Of a DNA stretch of 64,000 bases, positions 17,635 through 26,478 are shown one piece after another. The stretch is from the NCBI RefSeq assembly GCF_011044175.1, contig NZ_CP049057.1, positions 759,501 to 823,500 of the forward strand, given 5' to 3'. This stretch comes from Rasiella rasia (lineage in GTDB: Bacteria > Bacteroidota > Bacteroidia > Flavobacteriales > Flavobacteriaceae). Every line of letters starts with the position of its first letter. The first letter of the stretch is position 1. A program made the translations under genes and the position numbers. The notes beneath the pieces were generated by a model that saw only the letters and a program-made list of their open reading frames with translations, was not told the DNA's origin and ran no database searches.

Positions 17635-18222
17635 ATGGATATACTTTTTACAGATGATAAATATGATGACATAATCCACGGCGACGGAGGATTGTCAGAT
17701 AAAAACATTAAAGAAATCGAGGGATTTTTAGAGCTTGGAAAAATTGACAAAACCAAGGAAGTAAATATTGGTCCCGGTGCTGATTTATTTGTCATTCTAG
17801 CATCTATAAGCTTAGTTGTAAATATTTTCTTAGTAGGAGATAAAATTGAAAAAGGGATTGCAGGTTGGATTAAACTCGGTAAAAGAATTAAAAATCTCTG
17901 GAAGACTAAGAAATTAGTTTCAGTTGATAAAGACGGGGCTAGCCTATTAGCAATTGAATACATAGCTAGTCTAGAAAATATAGAAAATTTTGAAAAAGTT
18001 GACGAACATGAAATAAATATTGTGAGATTAGATGGACTATTTCCAGGACGAAAACCTGATGAATTGATTTCTAAACCACACAACTATTATATTCAGACTT
18101 ATATTATCAACGTTGAAAAATTTTATATTATCGGGATTAAATCAAGCGGAGAAGTAGAATTAATTAAATGTTTTGAATTTGGAAACCCATATGGATTGAC
18201 TGAATTAAACCCTGAAAAATAA
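17635..18222 (+). CDS. hypothetical protein with one hydrophobic segment
   Basis: 195 residues from the ATG at 17635. A hydrophobic stretch at about 50-68 (LFVILASISLVVNIFLVG) is followed by a basic segment and a soluble C-terminal domain. Unrecognised; small immunity or effector proteins can look like this. Outer arms GTGGCGCATTA and TAACGCGCCAC pair across the cassette. Confidence 0.6.
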   Translation: MDILFTDDKYDDIIHGDGGLSDKNIKEIEGFLELGKIDKTKEVNIGPGADLFVILASISLVVNIFLVGDKIEKGIAGWIKLGKRIKNLWKTKKLVSVDKDGASLLAIEYIASLENIENFEKVDEHEINIVRLDGLFPGRKPDELISKPHNYYIQTYIINVEKFYIIGIKSSGEVELIKCFEFGNPYGLTELNPEK

Positions 18223-18226
18223 CGCG

Positions 18227-18420
18227 CCACAACACCGCATATAATACAGCGGTCACATTCGGCTATCATTAAAATTCCCTAACTTTATAGAAAATTTAAT
18301 ACAGCGGATAAATCCGTAACAGCGGCGCCACTGCCCACGGCTGATTCGCACGCTGCGCTGCCGACGCTCAGCCGATGCAGCCGCCCAAGACCCGCCGTAT
18401 CATATGCAAACCCGTTGTAC
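18227..18420 (+). repeat. attC-like site 17, family A, short form
   Basis: 194 bp. R' CCACAAC (18227-18233), R'' GTTGTAC (18414-18420). The centre joins the A2 start (CCCACGGCTGATTCGCACGC) to an A1-like end (CTGCCGACGCTCAGCC), so it looks like a recombinant with a deletion. Confidence 0.82.
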
Positions 18421-18464
18421 GCAAGCTGAGAAACGTACTCAGAAATTGAAAAATTGATGAAATA

Positions 18465-18836
18465 ATGAATAAAAAAGAAATCGCAAGGCTATATATTACT
18501 CACCTTGAAAATGGAAATATTGAACAAGTTATCGCTTTATTCAATCAGAATGGAATGGTTGACTCACCACTATACGGAATAAAAAAAGCAGATGAATTTT
18601 ATCATGAATTGAATAACGATACTTCAAATTCTGAACTTTATTTAAAAGGAATTTTTGAAGATAATGACTCAAGTGATTTAGCTCTTTATTTCACCTATAA
18701 ATGGACTTTAAAGAATAATCAAAAAGTGGAATTTGATGTAGTAGACATTATTGAATTTGATAATCAAAACAAGATTAGTAAACTAAAAATTATATATGAT
18801 ACTGTTACTGCTAGGAAACTAGTGGAGCAATTATAA
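18465..18836 (+). CDS. SnoaL-like (NTF2 fold) protein
   Basis: 123 residues. The opening EIARLYITHLENGNIEQVIALFNQNGMVDSP and the later strand pattern ending VDIIEFDNQNKISKLKIIYD are those of SnoaL-like NTF2-fold proteins, small cone-shaped proteins that act as enzymes or binding proteins. The ligand is unknown. It starts 44 bp after R'' of site 17. Confidence 0.7.
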   Translation: MNKKEIARLYITHLENGNIEQVIALFNQNGMVDSPLYGIKKADEFYHELNNDTSNSELYLKGIFEDNDSSDLALYFTYKWTLKNNQKVEFDVVDIIEFDNQNKISKLKIIYDTVTARKLVEQL

Positions 18837-18848
18837 AAGAAAGCCTGC

Positions 18849-19062
18849 GTACAACACCGCATATAATACAGCGGGTCTGATGGTTAAGTGAATTATATTT
18901 CCTACAAATAATTGTAAATTAGTCCATCGGATAAAACCGATAGGCGGCGCCACTGCCCTGCCGACGCTACAGCCAGATGCTACGCCACGTTGCTACTCCG
19001 CATCTACGCTCTGCCGAAGCAGCCGCTCATTACCCGCCGTATCATATGCAAAACCGTTGTGC
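18849..19062 (+). repeat. attC-like site 18, family A
   Basis: 214 bp. R' GTACAAC (18849-18855) mirrors GTTGTAC at 18414; R'' GTTGTGC (19056-19062). Confidence 0.85.
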
Positions 19063-19071
19063 AAAAGTTGA

Positions 19072-19548
19072 ATGAAAAATATCCTTCTATTATCGCTGAT
19101 TTTATTACTTCTCATTTCCTGTTCTGATAATCGGATTGAAAAAGGTCGCTATGTCGTTTTGGAATATGAGCAAAATACAATGAATTGGATATTTGAAGAA
19201 GGTGTACCAACTGAACTTAGTGAAAAAGAGTTAAATGAGATTGAAAAAATAATTGAACCGAAAATTTCAAATTTACTATCTCGTAGGAAATACTATAGGC
19301 AATATGTTCCTGTCATCAATATTGATGGTGATAAACAAATTTGGATTAATTTTCTCTGTGGTAATCCGGAAAACGATCGATGGAAAACTAAGCCAATGTA
19401 TGTCCTTGATGGTGGCAGTTGCTTTTTTCAAATCAAAGTAGATTTGTCAAACCATTTATTCTACGATTTTTGGATTAATGGAATTGCCGAAGTCCAACCA
19501 TTGCACAACAACGCATATAATACAGCGTTCACATTCGGCTTTAATTAA
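19072..19548 (+). CDS. putative lipoprotein reading into its attC site
   Basis: 158 residues. Lipobox LLISCS with cysteine at about residue 17. The C-terminal region LFYDFWINGIAEVQP looks like the natural end of the domain; the frame then runs through R' of site 19, adding NNAYNTAFTFGFN encoded by the recombination site, and stops at 19546-19548. The site therefore contributes coding sequence. Function unknown. Confidence 0.65.
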   Translation: MKNILLLSLILLLLISCSDNRIEKGRYVVLEYEQNTMNWIFEEGVPTELSEKELNEIEKIIEPKISNLLSRRKYYRQYVPVINIDGDKQIWINFLCGNPENDRWKTKPMYVLDGGSCFFQIKVDLSNHLFYDFWINGIAEVQPLHNNAYNTAFTFGFN

Positions 19549-19713
19549 ATTTCCTAACTTTATAAAAAATTGATACATCGGATAAAACCGATAGGCGGCG
19601 CCACTGCCCTGCCGACGCTACCGCCAAATGCTACGCCACGTTGCTACTCCGCATTTACACATAGCCGAAGCAGCCGCTCATGCCCCGCCGTATCATATGC
19701 AAAACCGTTGTGC
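19503..19713 (+). repeat. attC-like site 19, family A
   Basis: 211 bp. R' GCACAAC (19503-19509), R'' GTTGTGC (19707-19713). Its first 45 bp are translated as the C-terminus of the upstream lipoprotein. Confidence 0.85.
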
Positions 19714-19730
19714 GCAAGCTGAGAAAACCG

Positions 19731-20435
19731 ATGAACGAAATAAAAACCGACATAAAAATTGGACAACAGATTTTTGAAAATGTTCCTGAAATTGTACGTC
19801 CAAATTGGGCAGGATTGGTTTTATCTCGATTTGACAGATATTTAGAAAAAATTCCTGTTGAGATTTTAGAACTTTATGACATTATTGATGAAAAACAAAA
19901 ATGGAAACTTGCTCACGACCAATTCACCAAAATCAGAATGCTGAATTTATCGAATACTGACAAAGATTTTGAATTGTATTTGAGATTGGCTGAAAGAGTT
20001 GCTAAAATCACTTATAACTCTTCTGAACAATCAGCACCATTTGACGCAAATAGCGGATTTGCCATTCCTATGTTTGCTTTGCAATACTGTGATTTAATTG
20101 ATGATGAGCATTTACATCAAGAAGTAAAATCTACAATTCTAATTTTTCAACGAAACAAAGGATTTAAAAATAGCATAACCGCAACGACCGATTTAATAGT
20201 TTACAAGAAAATTGATGATATTCTTTGGATTGATTGGGACCCAATTGGAGTTAATGACGTTGCGCCAAGAGATGAATATCAAGGTTACGTTCCAGAAATA
20301 TTCCGACTGAAAAAAAACGGAGCTGACAGGATTGAAATCGCGAAAAAGTTGTTAGATATTGAAAGAAATCAAATTGGAATGTTGGGAACGTTAGACGAAT
20401 GTTTAATAGTAGCTGATAAAATAATTGAAGCGTAG
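19731..20435 (+). CDS. hypothetical protein with DUF1871-like C-terminus
   Basis: 234 residues from the ATG at 19731, chosen because earlier in-frame codons lie in the recombination site. The C-terminal 75 residues (WDPIGVNDVAPRDEYQGYVPEI...) resemble a small widespread helical domain (DUF1871-like), often fused to or near toxin-immunity genes. The N-terminal part is unrecognised. Leader GCGCAAGCTGAG pairs with the cassette end GCCAGCGC. Confidence 0.6.
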   Translation: MNEIKTDIKIGQQIFENVPEIVRPNWAGLVLSRFDRYLEKIPVEILELYDIIDEKQKWKLAHDQFTKIRMLNLSNTDKDFELYLRLAERVAKITYNSSEQSAPFDANSGFAIPMFALQYCDLIDDEHLHQEVKSTILIFQRNKGFKNSITATTDLIVYKKIDDILWIDWDPIGVNDVAPRDEYQGYVPEIFRLKKNGADRIEIAKKLLDIERNQIGMLGTLDECLIVADKIIEA

Positions 20436-20444
20436 AAAGCCAGC

Positions 20445-20642
20445 GCACAACACGGTGTATAAAACATAGCTAATAAGTGCTTAACCGAAAGGTTTCTGTA
20501 TATTTATGAAGTCCGCCAAATTTTTAATTTGGCTTTTAAAATGAAAAAAAGTTAAAAACAAAATATAAAAATTCGGCTCTGTGTTAATCCGAAAAGTTAG
20601 TGTCTATTTGCACGCTACGTTTCATACACAAGTCCGTTATGC
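20445..20642 (+). repeat. attC-like site 20, family E
   Basis: 198 bp. R' GCACAAC (20445-20451), followed by ACG instead of AAC; R'' GTTATGC (20636-20642). Confidence 0.83.
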
Positions 20643-20666
20643 GTCATTTTAATACAAAAAAAGAAA

Positions 20667-21875
20667 ATGCCTAAAATATTAATTACAGGAAATGGTTTCG
20701 ATTTAAATTTTGGGTTACCAACTTCGTATGATGATTTTATTAAAATATTGAATTTCATTTCCTCCAATGAGATAGATTTTGAAAATATTTATTCAAAAAC
20801 AAAGAATTACGAAAAACTATTAGAAAATTTTTCCCCACATATTTTTGATGATGAAAAAATAGAAGTGCTGAGAACGGATATTTCTAAAAATCTTTGGTTC
20901 AATTTTTTTAAAAATGAATATGAAATTGATACTTGGATTGATTTTGAGAATAAAATTGAATATGTATTAAAAATCTTATTTCATTCATTAGATTATATTA
21001 AAGAAAAAGTGTTTTCAAAAGGTTCTATTAAAGTTAATCAACTAAGTTATGATACTAGTCTTTTTGGGAAAAATATCGAAATAGTACAAGTAATGGCTAA
21101 ATTCGGTATAATAACGTTACGTAATAATTCTCAGCTCGGATTAAACAAAGAATACCTAGAGGAAAAATATGGATTATTTATTAATGTAGATTTAGGTAAA
21201 ATAACAAGAATGCTTTATCAGGAACTTGTTGGTTTTAAAAAAATTTTCAATTATTTTTTTGAAATCTTTGTCTTTCCTTTTTATAGCAATCTAAAGAAAA
21301 AAACTGATACCAGCATTTATAAAAATATAGATAAACATTATACATTCAACTATACTCCAACTTTTGATAAAATTTATCATAATTCAAATATTACTAATTT
21401 CTTACACGGTAAGGTAGATTCCGACTTAAATAAAATAGTTTTAGGAATTAGTGAGATTCCTAAGAATAATGTTGACAATAAATATTTTATCCCTTTTACT
21501 AAATATTTTCAAAAGCTGAACAACGATACGGATTATATTTTTATTAATGAATATGAGAAAAGCTATTCGGAAAATTTCATGTTTTTCTTTATGGGACATT
21601 CCTTAGATAAATCGGATGCTGAATATATTAATGAAGTATTTGATTTTGTAAATAATTTGAAGTCAAATATTAAGAAAATTATAGTCATATATCATAATGA
21701 AACCAGCAAATCGAATTTAATAATTAATCTTTTGGATATAAGGGGAAAGGACGATATTCAATATCTCATGAAAAATAATATTCTCGAATTTCATATGATT
21801 GATTCGAGTGAACTGAAAACTGAATTGTTAAAAAATATTTCAAGAACACCAGTAATTAACCCAGGAGTGTATTAA
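20667..21875 (+). CDS. AbiH-family abortive infection protein
   Basis: 402 residues. The N-terminus ILITGNGFDLNFGLPTSY (about 4-21) is the AbiH hallmark; FNYTPTFDKIY in the middle and FFMGHSLDKSDAEYINEVF near the C-terminus fit the same family. AbiH proteins of lactococci abort phage infection by an unknown mechanism. It is alone in its cassette (20637-22088), with paired outer arms GCGTCATTTTAAT and ATTAAAACGTCGC. Confidence 0.85.
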   Translation: MPKILITGNGFDLNFGLPTSYDDFIKILNFISSNEIDFENIYSKTKNYEKLLENFSPHIFDDEKIEVLRTDISKNLWFNFFKNEYEIDTWIDFENKIEYVLKILFHSLDYIKEKVFSKGSIKVNQLSYDTSLFGKNIEIVQVMAKFGIITLRNNSQLGLNKEYLEEKYGLFINVDLGKITRMLYQELVGFKKIFNYFFEIFVFPFYSNLKKKTDTSIYKNIDKHYTFNYTPTFDKIYHNSNITNFLHGKVDSDLNKIVLGISEIPKNNVDNKYFIPFTKYFQKLNNDTDYIFINEYEKSYSENFMFFFMGHSLDKSDAEYINEVFDFVNNLKSNIKKIIVIYHNETSKSNLIINLLDIRGKDDIQYLMKNNILEFHMIDSSELKTELLKNISRTPVINPGVY

Positions 21876-21881
21876 AACGTC

Positions 21882-22094
21882 GCATAACAACGCATATAAT
21901 ACAGCGGTCAGATGGTTAAGTGAATTGTAATTCTTACAATTAATTGTAAATTAGTCCATCGGATAAAACCGATAGGCGGCGCCACTGCCCTGCCGACGCT
22001 AAAGCCAGATGCTACGCCACGTTGCTACTCCGCATCTACGCTCTGCCGAATCAGCCGCTCATGCCCCGCCGTATCATATGCAAGACCGTTATGT
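21882..22094 (+). repeat. attC-like site 21, family A
   Basis: 213 bp. R' GCATAAC (21882-21888) mirrors GTTATGC at 20636; R'' GTTATGT (22088-22094). Confidence 0.85.
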
Positions 22095-22114
22095 GTAAGT
22101 AATGAACAATATCA

Positions 22115-22480
22115 ATGATTAAAGAATTTATATTAAAAAAATCTCCTCTCCTCAAAATAGTGCTCAGAGAAACAGAATTCGAAATAATCAATCAACAATA
22201 TAAAAAAGAAGGCGGAATGTTTGAATATTCAAAATTGTACAACATCGAATTTAGAGAAGAAAGCATTGACCATTCAGGTTCACTTATGATTTTCATTATG
22301 AGTCTTTTTTTACCTAAAGCAACAAGAACTGCTAAATTTAGAGAAAGGTTAATAATGAATTACGATAAAAAACAAAAGAAAGTAATACTATTTGACTTTG
22401 ACAAACAGGAAACCCAAGACGCTTTAAAAGAGATAAGAAAACTGATGGATAAAAAATATCTACAATCACAATTGAGATAA
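22115..22480 (+). CDS. hypothetical protein
   Basis: 121 residues. Basic, with a central hydrophobic stretch (SGSLMIFIMSLFLP, about 54-67) that could be a membrane hairpin, between strand-rich segments that recall a PH-like fold. Not recognised. Cassette 22089-22695. Confidence 0.55.
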   Translation: MIKEFILKKSPLLKIVLRETEFEIINQQYKKEGGMFEYSKLYNIEFREESIDHSGSLMIFIMSLFLPKATRTAKFRERLIMNYDKKQKKVILFDFDKQETQDALKEIRKLMDKKYLQSQLR

Positions 22481-22486
22481 ACCTAC

Positions 22487-22701
22487 ACATAACACCGCAT
22501 ATAATACAGCGGTCACATTCGGCTTAAATTAAATTCCCTAAATTTATAGAAAATTTGGTACAGCGGATAATTACGTAGTGGCGGCGCCTCTGCCCTACGC
22601 TGATTCGCACGCTGGCGCTTCCCACTTTCGCTGACGCAAAATGTTGGCACTGCCGAAGCTGCCGCTCAAGACCCGCCGTATCATATGCAAACCCGTTACC
22701 T
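22487..22701 (+). repeat. attC-like site 22, family A
   Basis: 215 bp. R' ACATAAC (22487-22493) mirrors GTTATGT at 22088; R'' GTTACCT (22695-22701). Type A2 centre. Confidence 0.85.
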
Positions 22702-22734
22702 GCAATTAAAACAAACATCCTGCAAACAATATAA

Positions 22735-23514
22735 ATGGGACTATTTAATAAAATATTTGGAAAAAGTAATACGATAAAAGTCCAATTCATTGATTCGTCA
22801 AATGGAAACGTAATTGGAGTTTCAGAAATGCCACCAGAACAACTTCCTGAAACGTTTGAAATTCAAACAACAATGCACTTAAATGATGAAGATTGGTCAA
22901 TTCAAGAAGCAATTCCTGCACACTCAAAAGAATTCCTTCAGTCAAAGAACTTAACATTAAAAATGAGAAAAGTGGAAAAAATGAACCCGAACGATATTTG
23001 GTTCACCACACCTACCATATCCAACGAATTTCCACAGACCGAACCAAAAACTAAGGAATCTGACTTTGACATTAACATTCACGAAGATGATTACAGACAA
23101 AAGGAGTTTTTGAATATCAACTCGCTTCCCAAAATAGAAGAAGAATTAAAGGCTATCAATGAGATTTGGGAAAATCATTCTAAAAAGAGTGAAGAATACA
23201 CATTGTTCAAAAATTGCCACACAAGAAAAACGATTGGGTTGGCTAACTTATCAATCGATTTCAATCAATTACAAAATTCTTTGAATTCTAATTCAATTGG
23301 CCAAGTTTTAATAAACGGAGAAATGCTTTCAAACGGATTCAGTCTAAAGACAGAAAATACAACGTATTTCGGAACTCTTAATGACGGAAAAGTAATTGAA
23401 CTTTGCGTATCTCAATGGAACGACAAGACAAAAAACGAAATATTAAAAATCAACAATGAATTTAATTTACTCTTTGTGAATTGGTTTAACTGCGACATAA
23501 TTAAAAATGATTAG
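22735..23514 (+). CDS. hypothetical protein paired with KptA
   Basis: 259 residues, soluble. The first 100 residues (MGLFNKIFGKSNTIKVQFID...) form a strand-rich domain; the rest is mixed helix and strand with KNCHTRKTIGLANLS near the middle. Unrecognised. It overlaps the RNA phosphotransferase gene by 8 bp, so the two are translated together and may be functional partners, possibly target and modifier or toxin and protective factor; this is inference only. Confidence 0.6.
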   Translation: MGLFNKIFGKSNTIKVQFIDSSNGNVIGVSEMPPEQLPETFEIQTTMHLNDEDWSIQEAIPAHSKEFLQSKNLTLKMRKVEKMNPNDIWFTTPTISNEFPQTEPKTKESDFDINIHEDDYRQKEFLNINSLPKIEEELKAINEIWENHSKKSEEYTLFKNCHTRKTIGLANLSIDFNQLQNSLNSNSIGQVLINGEMLSNGFSLKTENTTYFGTLNDGKVIELCVSQWNDKTKNEILKINNEFNLLFVNWFNCDIIKND

Positions 23515-24067
23515 CGAGAAACAACAAACACATATAAGTAAGTTTTTAAGTTTGGTATTAAGACACAAACCTGAAACAATTGGAGTTCAACTTGACCAAA
23601 ATGGTTGGGTTGACATTAATGAATTGATTGAGAAATCAAACAAATACGGAATTAAATTTAACAGAGAAACATTAAACCATATCGTTGCGACTAATTCTAA
23701 AAAACGATTTGCTATTAATAATAAACTTGACAAAATTAGAGCAAGTCAAGGACATTCAATCGAAATTGAATTAGGTTACACGAGTCAAAAGCCACCAAGA
23801 ACTCTTTTTCACGGAACAAGTGAAAAATCGGTTCAATCAATATTGAAAAAAGGACTTAAAAGACAGAATAGACAACACGTTCATTTAAGTAGCGATATTG
23901 AAACAGCAAAGAAGGTTGGTCAAAGACACGGAAAACCATATATATTTAAGGTATTTGCAGAACAAATGTTCAACGACAATTTAGAATTCTTTATTTCTGA
24001 AAATGGAGTATGGCTAACTGAAAATGTGCCTGAAAAATATTTAAGTGGACAAGAAAAATGGGAATAA
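23507..24067 (+). CDS. kptA: RNA 2'-phosphotransferase, Tpt1/KptA family
   Basis: 186 residues, the usual length. Motifs in order: LSLVLRHKPETIGVQLDQNGWV (about 11-32), IRASQGHSIEIEL (about 84-96), LFHGTSEKSVQSILKKGL and HVHLSSDIETAKKVGQRHG. These carry the Arg, His, Arg and Arg residues that bind NAD and the 2'-phosphate. Known enzymes remove a 2'-phosphate from RNA using NAD, or ADP-ribosylate phosphorylated ends. As a cassette gene it may repair or modify RNA in conflict. Confidence 0.88.
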   Translation: MISEKQQTHISKFLSLVLRHKPETIGVQLDQNGWVDINELIEKSNKYGIKFNRETLNHIVATNSKKRFAINNKLDKIRASQGHSIEIELGYTSQKPPRTLFHGTSEKSVQSILKKGLKRQNRQHVHLSSDIETAKKVGQRHGKPYIFKVFAEQMFNDNLEFFISENGVWLTENVPEKYLSGQEKWE

Positions 24068-24074
24068 TAACTGC

Positions 24075-24274
24075 AGGTAACAATGTATAAAAAAAATAGT
24101 GCAAAAAGTTCTTAACCGAAAAGTAAGTCTGTATTTGCTAAGTCGCCAAATTTTTAAATTTGGTCTAATTAATATAAGAAAAGATAATTAACAAAATTTA
24201 AAAATTCGGCTTTAGTTTAATCCGAAAAGTATCGCTTACAACTGCCCTACTTTTCTTATACTAGACCGTTACCC
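24075..24274 (+). repeat. attC-like site 23, family G-like
   Basis: 200 bp. R' AGGTAAC (24075-24081) mirrors GTTACCT at 22695; R'' GTTACCC (24268-24274). The stem is of G type (GTATAAAAAAAATAG) but the centre has the GCCAAATTT...AAATTTGG hairpin of families D and E. Confidence 0.8.
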
Positions 24275-24279
24275 ACAAT

Positions 24280-24741
24280 ATGAAAACAACAAAATTCATT
24301 TTAATATTTATAGTAACTTTTTTCGTGTTTACCTCTTGTAAACAAAAAGAAATAACTGATCTAAAAAATCAAATTTCAGAACTAAGTAAAAAGAATATTG
24401 AGCTAAAAGATTCTATTTCTCAACTTGAACTAAAAAATTTATATGCTTTTCACATCTTGGGCGGATTAGAAACAACAGAATTAAAAGTTAATCAAGAATC
24501 TACTGTTGATTTCTTTTTTGCATACAAGGACTACATTCACAAATATGATTTGTACCGTATAACCGGAGATGGTGAAAACGATAGAGAATTGATTAAAGAA
24601 AATAACGAACTAAGTGAATTTCAGTACACTTATACACCGAAAGACAAAAATGACAATCATATTAGACTTGTCGCAGTTTTCGATTTAGATAGTATAGGAA
24701 TTGAAATTCCAGCAAATCTAAAATTGCCAATATCTGATTAA
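24280..24741 (+). CDS. lipoprotein with coiled coil
   Basis: 153 residues. Lipobox FTSC with cysteine at about residue 20, then a heptad-rich segment (about 23-52: ITDLKNQISELSKKNIELKD...) that should form a coiled coil, and a C-terminal beta domain. It starts 5 bp after R''. Surface attachment with coiled-coil oligomerisation is likely; function unknown. Confidence 0.65.
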   Translation: MKTTKFILIFIVTFFVFTSCKQKEITDLKNQISELSKKNIELKDSISQLELKNLYAFHILGGLETTELKVNQESTVDFFFAYKDYIHKYDLYRITGDGENDRELIKENNELSEFQYTYTPKDKNDNHIRLVAVFDLDSIGIEIPANLKLPISD

Positions 24742-24749
24742 AATACTGT

Positions 24750-24964
24750 GGGTAACAACGCATATAATACAGCGGTCACATTTGGCTATCATTAAATTTC
24801 CTAACTTTATAGAAAATTTGGTACAGCGGATAATTACGTAGTGGCGGCGCCACTGCCCACGGCTGATTCGCACGCTGACGCTTCCCACTTTCGCTGACGC
24901 AAAATGTTGGCACTGCCGAAGCTGCCGCTCAAGACCCGCCGTATCATATGCAAACACGTTATCT
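24750..24964 (+). repeat. attC-like site 24, family A
   Basis: 215 bp. R' GGGTAAC (24750-24756) mirrors GTTACCC at 24268; R'' GTTATCT (24958-24964). Type A2 centre; CACGTT replaces CCCGTT before R''. Confidence 0.85.
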
Positions 24965-24991
24965 GCAAGCTCAAAAAAATCTATTGCCTTT

Positions 24992-25702
24992 ATGAAATTA
25001 TGGCTTTTGATGTTAATAATTATATTTTCTACTAACTCCTATAGTCAGGACGGTATAAGAATTTATAAGGTTGAAGGAAAAACACACGAGATACAGAAAA
25101 AATATTCGGTTCACGAATATACCCTCCGCTCAGACTCGACTTATACCTTTAAAAATTATCGTCTTGACAACAAATTTCAACGAGAAAACTATAGATACTA
25201 TAAGCCACTAACAGACGAGGGGAAATATAGGAAAGAAGGAGAGTTTTATATTCTAAGACCCTTTAATCAAGATTTTGACCTCGGGAAATTTAAGGTGACC
25301 GATGATAAAATGACCTATTTCTATGAATGGAAAGAAACCAGATTGAGAAAAGGCGCAACTTACAAAAGGTTAAAACCTGAAGACTTACCGATAATTGAGA
25401 TTTTTAAGCAAATCAAAGATTATACTTATTATAGAAATATAGACAAGGACTTAATTGAATCTATAACAGAAGGAGAAATAAAATACGGACCGCAGTTTAA
25501 ACAAATTGGAGGTTTTTCTTGCTCTGAATACTTTTACGACGAACAAGGAAAGAAAGAATTAATACGTGTAGAATACTCGCAAAGTACAGACCAAAGTTGG
25601 ACAGAAAACTATTATTACAAATTTGAAGATTTAATCTATGCCATAAGAGTAAATGAAAGTCCAGATGGAAAAACTGAAACCAAAAGAAATTTTCCTAAGT
25701 AA
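24992..25702 (+). CDS. exported protein of unknown function
   Basis: 236 residues with signal peptide MKLWLLMLIIIFSTNSYSQ. The mature chain is rich in Tyr and charged residues, with repeated strand-turn patterns (for example YKPLTDEGKYRKEGEFYILRP). Unrecognised. A second short frame overlaps its 3' end. Confidence 0.65.
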   Translation: MKLWLLMLIIIFSTNSYSQDGIRIYKVEGKTHEIQKKYSVHEYTLRSDSTYTFKNYRLDNKFQRENYRYYKPLTDEGKYRKEGEFYILRPFNQDFDLGKFKVTDDKMTYFYEWKETRLRKGATYKRLKPEDLPIIEIFKQIKDYTYYRNIDKDLIESITEGEIKYGPQFKQIGGFSCSEYFYDEQGKKELIRVEYSQSTDQSWTENYYYKFEDLIYAIRVNESPDGKTETKRNFPK

Positions 25703-25802
25703 TGGACACATTATATTCGAATCAAAAACCAACTTTATAAGTGCTAAAGTTTTAATCGAAAATGGAAACAAATTTTTGGCTGAATATAAAGCCAGCAGAT
25801 AA
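25665..25802 (+). CDS. possible small gene overlapping the previous one
   Basis: A 45-residue frame from the ATG at 25665 to TAA at 25800-25802, in a different frame from the exported protein and extending almost 100 bp past it up to R' of site 25. It reads NGHIIFESKTNFISAKVL in part and ends EYKASR, the cassette-end motif seen at 4127 and 39123. It may be a short gene or the remains of a longer one. Confidence 0.35.
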   Translation: MEKLKPKEIFLSNGHIIFESKTNFISAKVLIENGNKFLAEYKASR

Positions 25803-25994
25803 CAAAACCTATAAACAATACGGGCTTTGGGCTTAATCGCTGGGTTTGTGTATTTTTATGATGTCCGCAAAATCTTTTGGATTTTGCTTTTTAGCGGGAC
25901 AAAGAAAAAAAGAAAACCAAAAGATTTCGCTATGCGCGTGGCGGAAAGCAAACGCCAGTTTGCTCCCGTACTGTTCATAGCTCAACCGTTGCCC
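25797..25994 (+). repeat. attC-like site 25, singleton
   Basis: 198 bp. R' AGATAAC (25797-25803) mirrors GTTATCT at 24958; R'' GTTGCCC (25988-25994). Stem CTATAAACAATACGGG against CCCGTACTGTTCATAG, with the same two A-C mismatches five bases apart. Confidence 0.8.
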
Positions 25995-26006
25995 ACAATA
26001 TTCTAA

Positions 26007-26456
26007 ATGACCCGAGTTATAAAATTTCTAACTGATTTAGATGATTATGAATTAGCATATTTTGCCAAATTCAAACTCAAAACTTACATGCCAGAAACTC
26101 AATCCGAAATCGAGAAATATATTGCGGATAAAGGACTGACTGAACAGCGGATTGAAAAACTAATTGCGACTAATCCAAAACGCGATACGGAAAATGGAAA
26201 AATAAGATGTCCAAGATGCTCAACCGATAAAATTAGATATGAAAAAGTTGAATGGATAAATAATACTGGACAATTTGGATTGGAAGATGAGATTTCTTCG
26301 CTTGATGGATTGGATGGAAGAGCAACTTACAAAGATCAAGTTATTTGTAATGTTTGCGGATTTTGGATAAAAGACCCAAATTTTGAAAAGAAGAAAAAGT
26401 CGTTTTGGCATTACATTGCGGACGGAATTTTTGACATTTTTACTGGTTGGCATTAA
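26007..26456 (+). CDS. zinc-ribbon protein
   Basis: 149 residues. Two cysteine pairs, IRCPRCSTDK (about 73-82) and VICNVCGFW (about 112-120), form a four-cysteine zinc ribbon. The N-terminal part (LTDLDDYELAYFAKFKLKTYMPETQSEI) is helical; the C-terminal part has aromatic amphipathic character (FWHYIADGIFDIFTGWH). The same general plan occurs in small flavobacterial proteins of unknown role. Confidence 0.65.
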   Translation: MTRVIKFLTDLDDYELAYFAKFKLKTYMPETQSEIEKYIADKGLTEQRIEKLIATNPKRDTENGKIRCPRCSTDKIRYEKVEWINNTGQFGLEDEISSLDGLDGRATYKDQVICNVCGFWIKDPNFEKKKKSFWHYIADGIFDIFTGWH

Positions 26457-26478
26457 ATAACGGAAAGAAAAATACTGT

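Noticed and set aside
17592-18083. A 163-codon frame on the minus strand
   Set aside because: It is the reverse of the plus-strand gene 17635-18222, which has the better start and position within the cassette; the minus frame is Ser/Pro/Ile-rich as expected for a shadow.
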